From: Nocardiopsis dassonvillei_B
Lineage (GTDB): Bacteria > Actinomycetota > Actinomycetes > Streptosporangiales > Streptosporangiaceae
Direction: 5' to 3'
DNA: 64,000 bases
NCBI RefSeq assembly: GCF_964273065.1
Contig: NZ_OZ186815.1
Coordinates: 3,162,001 to 3,226,000 of the forward strand
The position numbers were made by a program, and so were the translations under genes. This document shows positions 58,980-64,000 of the stretch, piece by piece. The notes under the pieces are model-generated. The model ran no database searches. It saw nothing but the letters and a program-made list of their open reading frames with translations, and had not been told where the DNA came from. Within the stretch, counting starts at the first letter, position 1. The number at the start of each line of letters is the position of its first letter.

Positions 58980-59591
58980 ATGGGACGTACCAGCGACGCC
59001 AGGGACCGCCTCCTCGACTCCTCCCGCAGACTCATGCGCACCCGCGGGTACACCGCTCTCGGAGTGGCCGAGATCTGCGCCGAGGCGGGGGTCAAGAAGG
59101 GCAGCTTCTACCACTTCTTCGACTCCAAGCAGGCTCTGACCGTGGAGACGGTGGAGGAGCACTGGTCCGAGGAGCGGCGCTCCCTGGAGGGGGCGCTGGC
59201 GGAGGCCGAGGGCCCCCTGGCCCGGTTGCGGGCGCTGGTCGAGTACCTGATGGGCGTACAGCGCGCCGACCACCGGGCGTCGGGGGAGATCCACGGCTGC
59301 CTGTACGGCAACCTGGCCCTGGAGGTGAGCGGCCGGGAACCCGAGGTGCGCGAACGGCTGGCCGCGGTGTTCGAGGACCAGATCGCCATGGTCGCCGACC
59401 TGATCGCCCAGGCGCGCGGAGCGGGGCTCATCGGCGGGAGCGGGTCGGAGCACGCCCTGGCGGCGACGCTGATCGCGCAGATCGAGGGCACGGTCCTGCT
59501 GGCCCGGGTGCGCAACGACCCCGCACTGCTGGACGGGGCCTGGGGCGGGGTCGAACGGCTGCTGGGAGTCGCCGGACCTCCCCACGCCTGA
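58980..59591 (+). CDS. TetR-family regulator
   Basis: 203 residues. ATG at 58980 with TAACCT (58968-58973) 6 nt upstream (leaderless). Helix-turn-helix LGVAEICAEAGVKKGSFYHFF at about 25-45; the C-terminal domain (LLARVRNDPALL) is of the AcuR/TetR_C_16-like type. It shares operators with the divergent flavodoxin/nitronate monooxygenase operon, its likely target. Confidence 0.92.
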   Translation: MGRTSDARDRLLDSSRRLMRTRGYTALGVAEICAEAGVKKGSFYHFFDSKQALTVETVEEHWSEERRSLEGALAEAEGPLARLRALVEYLMGVQRADHRASGEIHGCLYGNLALEVSGREPEVRERLAAVFEDQIAMVADLIAQARGAGLIGGSGSEHALAATLIAQIEGTVLLARVRNDPALLDGAWGGVERLLGVAGPPHA

Positions 59592-59779
59592 CGGGGGCTC
59601 CGGGGCCCGGAAGGAGGAGCTCCGCCGCAGCGGATCCCCGCCGCCGTAGAAGCCGGGCGGACGCGCCGCGCACCGGGCTTCGGAGACGACCCGCGCGGCC
59701 GGGAGCACGCGCGGCGGCCCCTCGCCTCCCGGCGGTGCCCTCCGCCCGGGGCGCCCGGAGGGCGCCGAGGCGGTGTCGG

Positions 59780-60625
59780 TCAGTCCCGCTGCCAGCGGGC
59801 CTGGCAGAGGCAGTAGGCGCCGTACAGGGCCACGCCGACGGCGACCGCGACCAGGGCGTAGGGCCCGGCGGGTGTCTCGGAGAAGGACCGCAGGACGCCG
59901 TCCAGCCCGGCGGCCTGGTCCTTGTCGAAGGTCCAGGCGGCCCGCACGAAGAAGCCCCCGGCGGCGCCGAGGACCAGGCCCTGGGTGATGATGCCCAGGG
60001 TCCCGATCCACACCACCGCCGTGCGGGTGCCCCGGTGTGCGCCGTCGAAGACGAGCCCGCGGGTGAAGCGCCGGGTCGCGCCCCTCCAGACCTGGTAGCA
60101 GCCGACACCGATGACGGCGAGGCCGACGAGGACGATGGTCCAGCGGCCGAACGGCAGCGACATCAGCCGGGCGGTGAGCGACTCGGCCTGGCCGTCCTGG
60201 CTCTGCCCACCACCCGGGCCGAGCAGGAAGGCCAGGACGGCGGAGGTCAGTACCGCACAGACGACGGCCTGCGCCGCGTTGCCCGCCCGCTTCCTCGCGT
60301 CGACCCCCACGAGCAGGGCGAGCAGGGCCTGCCACAGGGTCAGGGCGCCCAGGCCCACGGCGATGAACCACAGGACGGCCAGCCCGGCACCGCCCTGGGC
60401 GATGGTCTGGAGGGCACCGCTGTTGTCGGCCTTCTGGCCGTTGGAGTCGCCGAAGGCGATCCGCAGGGCGAGATAGCCGATGGTGAGATAGATGAGGCCC
60501 TTGGCGGCGTAGCCCACGCCCGCCAGGAACCGGAGCGTCGTACTGCGGGCCGCCTGCCGACCGACGCGCTCGCCGTCCGACTTCGCCTTGCGGGCCGAGA
60601 ACCACGCGTTCGAGGAACTCTTCAT
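59780..60625 (-). CDS. DUF1206 membrane protein
   Basis: 281 residues from the ATG at 60625. Six TM segments arranged as three DUF1206 repeats: GVGYAAKGLIYLTIGYLALR (about 36-55), IVLVGLAVIGVGCYQVWRGA and WIGTLGIITQGLVLGAAGGF (later repeats). Each repeat has the G-x-GY-x-KG/QG helix pair. Function unknown; widespread in actinomycetes. GATAAT (60659-60654, minus) about 28 bp above the ATG is a good -10 box in an AT-rich patch, unusual for this window. Confidence 0.86.
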   Translation of the reverse strand: MKSSSNAWFSARKAKSDGERVGRQAARSTTLRFLAGVGYAAKGLIYLTIGYLALRIAFGDSNGQKADNSGALQTIAQGGAGLAVLWFIAVGLGALTLWQALLALLVGVDARKRAGNAAQAVVCAVLTSAVLAFLLGPGGGQSQDGQAESLTARLMSLPFGRWTIVLVGLAVIGVGCYQVWRGATRRFTRGLVFDGAHRGTRTAVVWIGTLGIITQGLVLGAAGGFFVRAAWTFDKDQAAGLDGVLRSFSETPAGPYALVAVAVGVALYGAYCLCQARWQRD

Positions 60626-60918
60626 GGCGCACCAGTGCCCGAGCAGAGACCGAATTATCACACCAAAATAACATGATCACGTCATCCCTGGTCAGAGCCC
60701 GCACACAGGCACCGCCACCGGCCCGGCCGGTCCGATCCGGCCCGGCGAAGGACACCCCCGGAACCCCGGAACCGTCGGCGGGAAGGCGGGACCCCCGGCG
60801 ATCGCCGGCGCCGCCGTTCCACCACCGGACAGGCCGCCCGGGCCGCGCCACGGGGCCGCCGCCGGAACCACCCCGCCTCCTGTCGCCGGAGCGACCGCCC
60901 CGTCCCACGGGCCACGGA
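60626..60918. other. 293-bp intergenic region
   Basis: Upstream of the DUF1206 gene and downstream of the M28-type peptidase stop. The first about 60 bp are the AT-rich DUF1206 promoter. The rest is GC-rich without a supported ORF; one plus-strand frame is Pro/Arg-rich and not protein-like. Confidence 0.4.
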
Positions 60919-62106
60919 TCACGTCCGCGGGTGCGAGGCGGCCCGGGAGGCGACCGGGGCCGCGGCCGCCTCCTCCACGGTGCCGACCAGTAACTCCGCC
61001 GCCGCGACCAGGGTGGCGGTCCCGACCCGGTCGGGTGTCTCCAGCGGCGTCTGGTAGCCGGGCATGCCCATCCCGATACCGACGGCGGCGTGTCCGGCGG
61101 CCGCATAGCGGCGGTTGTCCGACGGCATCGCACGGGCGCGCAGGGGCACGCCCAGTCGGCGGCCGACGCGGTCGAGCGCCGCCAGCAGCGGTTCGGCCGG
61201 TCCGCCCGCTTCGACGTGCGCCTCCCCCAGCTCGGCGGCGCCGTCGAGGTTGAGGACGTGGCTCCCGAACGCGAGCGTCCGCGCGTGTACGGCCGAGCCG
61301 TGCGCGCCCGCCTCCTCTCCGTCGAGGAGGGCCACGGCGAGCCCCACCCCCGCCGGCAGCCGGCGGTGCAGGATCCTGGCCGCCTCGATGACGGCGGCCA
61401 CTCCCGAGGCGTTGTCGCAGGCCGCCGGGAACCGGGTGCCGTCCGGGTCGTCGCCGACACCGTCGAAATGGGCGGTCAACAGGAACGCCGGACCTCCGCC
61501 GAGGTGCTCGCGGAAGGTCGCGATCACGTTGCGCCCGTCGATGTCGACCGAGCGGACGGGGACGGCCGCACCGACCGTGGTGCCCCGTGCGCGGAGTCGT
61601 CCGTGGATGTCGGTGCGCACGGCCAGTACCGGGAGCGCGGCAGGGGCCGGCTCCGTGATCATCTTCGGCATCCAGCCGGCCGTGTCCGTGCCGCGGGGCA
61701 CGAGGACGCCGACGGCACCGGCGTCCGCCGCGGCGGTGACGGCTTCGTGTGAGAACGAGTCGTGGAGCACCCAGGTGCCCGGGGCCCCGACGGCGGACAC
61801 CCGGCCGGCGACCGCGTACGGCAGGTCCGCCGAGGCGAGGTGCTCGCAGAAGTCGCGGCGGAAGTCCAGCACGCGCTCGACCCCCCGGTGCGTCCAGGTC
61901 ATGGTCGGGACGCCGTAGAGATCGCGCACCGCGGCGCCGACGGTGAAGTCCTGGAAGGCCACGGTCGCGCCCGCGCGCCGCAGGACGCGTGCGAGGTGGT
62001 CGGCGGCCGCCCGGCCGCCGTCGGTCCCCACCCGCCGGCCCCGGAAGGGGGCGGCGGCCAGGGAGTCGACGACGGCTCTCAGGCGGACCGGGTCGGGCTG
62101 CCTCAC
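60919..62106 (-). CDS. M28-family metallopeptidase with altered metal site
   Basis: 395 residues from the GTG at 62106, which overlaps the stop of the CCG-peptide gene by 4 bp (GTGA). A PA-like insert (about 70-185) is followed by the M28 core: TAHFDG (His213, Asp215), ACDNASGV (Asp231), LLDGEEAGAHGS (Glu264-265) and LNLDG (Asp288). The fifth metal ligand, His in the M28 motif HTPxDT, is Gln352 here (YQTPLETPDRV), and the SDH-type block reads SDNRR. Either the metal site is modified or the protein is a pseudo-enzyme. No signal peptide, so cytosolic. Third gene of the ArsR-controlled operon. Confidence 0.85.
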   Translation of the reverse strand: MRQPDPVRLRAVVDSLAAAPFRGRRVGTDGGRAAADHLARVLRRAGATVAFQDFTVGAAVRDLYGVPTMTWTHRGVERVLDFRRDFCEHLASADLPYAVAGRVSAVGAPGTWVLHDSFSHEAVTAAADAGAVGVLVPRGTDTAGWMPKMITEPAPAALPVLAVRTDIHGRLRARGTTVGAAVPVRSVDIDGRNVIATFREHLGGGPAFLLTAHFDGVGDDPDGTRFPAACDNASGVAAVIEAARILHRRLPAGVGLAVALLDGEEAGAHGSAVHARTLAFGSHVLNLDGAAELGEAHVEAGGPAEPLLAALDRVGRRLGVPLRARAMPSDNRRYAAAGHAAVGIGMGMPGYQTPLETPDRVGTATLVAAAELLVGTVEEAAAAPVASRAASHPRT

Positions 62107-62297
62107 CCGCAGCACCCGCTGCCGGCGGCGGGCTGCCGCTCCACTGCGGCGGTGCCGCAGCATCCCCCGGCAGAGGAGTCGGCCGGTGCGGCCGCAGCGG
62201 TGGTCGCGGGTGTTCCGCAACAGCCGCCCGCCTGCGCGGGCGGAGCCAGTGCGTCGAGGGGGTCGACGTCGAACCCGCCGGTGGTGGTGCCTGTCAT
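62103..62297 (-). CDS. 64-residue peptide with three Cys-Cys-Gly motifs
   Basis: ATG at 62297 with a strong GAAGGAG 6-12 nt upstream. After a leader-like MTGTTTGGFDVDPLDALAPP (residues 1-20) come three GGCCG or SGCCG motifs: Cys26-27, Cys46-47 and Cys62-63, the last ending the protein (GCCG-stop). The spacers are Ala/Thr/Pro-rich and have no structure. There are no other Cys, His or aromatic residues after position 9, so the thiol pairs are the functional part. I do not recognise a family. A thiol chelator of As(III) or another soft metal, or a precursor peptide processed by the coupled peptidase, is inference. Translationally coupled to the M28 gene. Confidence 0.75.
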   Translation of the reverse strand: MTGTTTGGFDVDPLDALAPPAQAGGCCGTPATTAAAAPADSSAGGCCGTAAVERQPAAGSGCCG

Positions 62298-62347
62298 GGG
62301 TGCTCCTTCAACATCTGGATGATCGGGGAGTCGGCTCGTGCCGGTGG

Positions 62348-62587
62348 TCAGTGACTGTGCGGTAGGTGGACGGAGCGGAGGGCCGTCTCGCGGACGCGCT
62401 CCCTGTGGGCCTCGGCTCGGCACGCCTGCGTGCAGACCTCGCCGCAGGAGTCGCAGAACTCCACCCGCCCGAGGCGCTCGGCCCCGCCGAACCACCTGCC
62501 GAACAGCCCTCTTCCTCTCGGACGGCCGCTGCCGGCCGTCCCTCCCGAAGGCTCGGGACCGGCTGCGATCCCGCGTGAACCGACCAT
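62348..62587 (-). CDS. 79-residue four-cysteine protein with His-rich tail
   Basis: ATG at 62587 (GAGG upstream). A Gly/Arg/Pro-rich N-terminal half (with GLFGRWFGG at 27-35) precedes FCDSCGEVCTQACRAEAHRE, i.e. Cys45-x2-Cys48-x3-Cys52-x3-Cys56, and an HLPHSH end. This spacing suits a single zinc or thiophilic-metal site of the short zinc-ribbon sort. No homologue is recognised. First gene of the operon, 50 bp before the CCG-peptide gene, and directly behind the ArsR operator, so it should be induced with it. Confidence 0.65.
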   Translation of the reverse strand: MVGSRGIAAGPEPSGGTAGSGRPRGRGLFGRWFGGAERLGRVEFCDSCGEVCTQACRAEAHRERVRETALRSVHLPHSH

Positions 62588-62601
62588 GGCACGCCTCACA
62601 T

Positions 62602-62649
62602 ATCGATGGACATCGATGCTTCTGATGCATCGACGATTACCGATGTATC
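62602..62649. promoter_or_regulatory. ArsR operator region
   Basis: ATCGATG-GA-CATCGAT, a perfect 16-bp dyad (62602-62617), and GATGCATCG-N8-CGATGTATC (62624-62632 with 62641-62649; one mismatch). Both use the ATCGATG/CATCG half-site. They fill the 96-bp spacer between the four-cysteine gene (minus) and arsR (plus), where ArsR/SmtB repressors bind. Confidence 0.75.
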
Positions 62650-62683
62650 GAAGTTTGTCAATGTCTCCTGGTAGGCTCGTCCC

Positions 62684-63043
62684 ATGAAGAGCCTCACCGT
62701 GATCGACGCCCCCTCCGGCAATGGCGTCGCCTGCTGCGGCCCGCTGGCCTCGGAGGTCATCGAGGAGGACGCTGCCGAAACGCTGGCGCGCACTTTCAAG
62801 GCCCTGGGGGACCCGACCCGGGTGCGCCTGCTCTCCATGGTCGCCGCCGCACCCGGCGGCGAGGCCTGCATCTGCGACCTGAAGGAGCTGGTGGGCCTCT
62901 CCCAGCCGACCGTCTCCCACCACATGAAGCTGCTCGTCGACGCCGGTCTCCTGACGCGGGAACAGCGTGGCCGCTGGGCCTACTTCGCGGTCGTCCAGCC
63001 CGCGCTCGACCGCCTCGCCGACGTGCTCCGCCGCGCCGAATGA
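62684..63043 (+). CDS. arsR: ArsR/SmtB-family repressor, As(III)-sensor type
   Basis: 119 residues. ATG at 62684 has TAGGCT (62672-62677) 6 nt upstream and no ribosome site (leaderless). Winged helix LKELVGLSQPTVSHHMKLLV at about 66-85. Cys17-Cys18 near the N-terminus (ACCGPL) and Cys62/Cys64 in EACICDL match the thiol pattern of Corynebacterium-type ArsR, in which an N-terminal Cys pair and one Cys of the DNA-binding region bind As(III). It therefore probably senses arsenite or antimonite and represses the divergent operon. No arsenic efflux or reductase gene is in the window. Confidence 0.92.
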   Translation: MKSLTVIDAPSGNGVACCGPLASEVIEEDAAETLARTFKALGDPTRVRLLSMVAAAPGGEACICDLKELVGLSQPTVSHHMKLLVDAGLLTREQRGRWAYFAVVQPALDRLADVLRRAE

Positions 63044-63167
63044 GAAGCCTCCCGGGCAACGCTCCGAGCCCTCCCCGACCACCGGGCGCGCGGGCGACGC
63101 GCCGCGTCCGGCGGTCGGCGGAGCCACCGGCCCTCTGATCGCCGGAACACCCGCCCTCGGCGCCGAG

Positions 63168-64000
63168 TCAGGCCGGGCCGCCCGGCAGCAGGAGGCGGGC
63201 CACCAGGGCTCGGTGCGGGGTTCCCGGCACGTCCAGGATCTCCAGTTCCACTACGGCGACCCGATCGTCCACCAGCACGTGGTCGATGGCGGCCTTGGGC
63301 AGGGGCTCGCCCACCGGCCAGGTGCCGGTCAGGCCCTGGCCCAGGTGGGCGGCGGCATCGGTGTAACCACTCGCCAGGACGTCGCGCATCTCTGCGTGGT
63401 CGAGGGTGGTGTTGAAGTCCCCGGCAAGAATGCGGACGGTGTCATCGGTGGCCTCGGGCAGACCGCGCAGCCCGTCCCGCCAGGCGGCCATCGAGGAGGG
63501 GCGACGCGGGGACATCGGGTGGACGGACACCACCTCCACCGGCCCAACGGCGCCCGGGACCGTCAGTCCGGCACGCGGCATGGCCAGTGAACCGATGTCG
63601 TGCCCCACGTCACCGAGGTCGTCGAGCGGGTGAACCGAGTGCACCGACCCCCCGGCCGCCGCCGGGGCGGAGTGGTCCACCGCGTACGGAAGCAGCTCGT
63701 CCAACCCGGCCGCGTCCAGTCCCGTGGCCATTTCGGGGGTGACCTCCTGAAGGGCGAGCAGCTCCACCTCGTGCTCACGAACCAGATCCACAATGGTGCC
63801 CGGATCCACGTGTCCGAAGTGCGTGTTGAGGGTGAGCAGTCGCAGGGGTGGCCCCGCCGAGGCCACGGGCCCGCTCTCGAAGGCGCGCGGCAGGATGGCG
63901 ATCGCCAGCAGGATCCCGGCCAGGGCGATGGCCGCGGCCGACCACCAACGCCGGAGCAGGGCGGCGCCCAGCAGCGCCACCGGTGCCGCGAACAGAACGA
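63168..64000 (-). CDS. endonuclease/exonuclease/phosphatase-family protein (partial)
   Basis: The frame is open to the window edge, so the N-terminus lies outside; at least 276 residues are present. Two or more TM segments (about the first 35 visible residues, ending AAAIALAGILLAIAILP) precede the catalytic domain. EEP motifs: TLNTHFGH, LQEVTPEM, VSVHPMSP, GDFNTTLDH and IDHVLVDD, with the metal-binding Glu, Asp-Asn pair and terminal Asp-His present. This membrane-anchored EEP layout is common in actinomycetes; substrates include nucleic acids, phospholipids or inositol phosphates. The AT-less leader and the ArsR gene downstream (convergent) give no functional clue. Confidence 0.88.
   Translation of the reverse strand, partial: VLFAAPVALLGAALLRRWWSAAAIALAGILLAIAILPRAFESGPVASAGPPLRLLTLNTHFGHVDPGTIVDLVREHEVELLALQEVTPEMATGLDAAGLDELLPYAVDHSAPAAAGGSVHSVHPLDDLGDVGHDIGSLAMPRAGLTVPGAVGPVEVVSVHPMSPRRPSSMAAWRDGLRGLPEATDDTVRILAGDFNTTLDHAEMRDVLASGYTDAAAHLGQGLTGTWPVGEPLPKAAIDHVLVDDRVAVVELEILDVPGTPHRALVARLLLPGGPA

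Noticed and set aside
60673..60993. 106-codon plus-strand ORF in the gap before the M28 gene
   Set aside because: Pro/Arg/Gly-rich, no ribosome site, runs antisense into the peptidase C-terminus.
58413..61460. 1015-codon minus-strand frame
   Set aside because: Crosses several real genes in the wrong frame; only composition keeps it open.
1..64000. CRISPR arrays, insertion sequences, rRNA operons, riboswitches
   Set aside because: No regularly spaced repeat array, transposase, rRNA-like segment or recognisable riboswitch core was seen on either strand.

Overview
The window is very GC-rich DNA with near-saturated GC at third codon positions, many GTG starts, 4-bp ATGA/GTGA gene overlaps and a Glu-Asp-Phe tRNA cluster. 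This points to a filamentous actinomycete chromosome; the Nocardiopsis/Streptosporangiales neighbourhood is my inference and was not tested. I see no insertion sequence, phage gene, CRISPR array, rRNA or replication origin. The layout is chromosomal: many short regulator-plus-target pairs around a few housekeeping loci.

Region by region. 0-5 kb: an APH-like kinase, a DUF2306 membrane protein, a hydrolase, a nucleotidyltransferase, and a coupled pair of DJ-1-domain proteins, one fused to an AraC domain. 5-9.5 kb: a GAF/PucR-type regulator divergent from a class-III-like zinc alcohol dehydrogenase and a permease. 9.5-14.2 kb: a DUF418 membrane protein, a two-component system, a membrane protein and a GntR regulator. 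14.4-16.9 kb: tRNA-Phe, tRNA-Asp and tRNA-Glu, a metallophosphoesterase and a small zincin. 17-23 kb: MFS exporter, PspC protein, TetR, a secreted lamin-tail protein, a frameshifted gene remnant, and a LysR/EamA pair. 23-27 kb: a glycerate catabolic operon (cdaR-like regulator, glycerate kinase, GntP permease). 27-38 kb: a PLP desulfhydrase/ACC-deaminase homologue, a decayed DUF4240 gene, SDR/LysR, DUF2867/TetR, an AlkZ-like protein, alditol oxidase, NmrA, LysR/MFS. 38-42 kb: TetR and an MmpL transporter. 42-47 kb: a beta-lactamase-fold hydrolase, a Rieske/DUF2231 protein, and a stress cluster (manganese catalase, DUF892 ferritin-like protein, topoisomerase IB) with matched SigB-type promoters. 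47-51 kb: two TetR-controlled pairs and a DUF418 protein. 51.6-55.7 kb: a three-gene ABC exporter divergent from its likely two-component system. 55.9-60.6 kb: uppP with a long C-terminal tail, nitronate monooxygenase/flavodoxin with TetR, and a DUF1206 protein. 60.9-63 kb: an ArsR-controlled operon of three unusual genes. The window ends inside an endonuclease/exonuclease/phosphatase-family gene.

The best candidate for an undescribed system is 60919-63043. An ArsR repressor with the As(III)-type cysteine pattern (CC near the N-terminus and CxC in the DNA-binding region) lies divergent from a tight minus-strand operon. The operon encodes a four-cysteine mini-protein, a 64-residue peptide with three Cys-Cys-Gly motifs, and an M28-family peptidase that lacks the usual last metal-ligand histidine. 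None of the usual arsenic genes (Acr3/ArsB, ArsC, ArsM) is visible in the window.

Two regulatory patterns recur. First, at least twelve genes, mostly regulators, have a TANNNT box 6-7 nt before the start codon and no Shine-Dalgarno, predicting leaderless mRNAs and fixing their starts. Second, several TetR genes have two palindromic operators about 23-25 bp apart in the divergent promoter region, so the likely operator sequence can be read directly for each pair.
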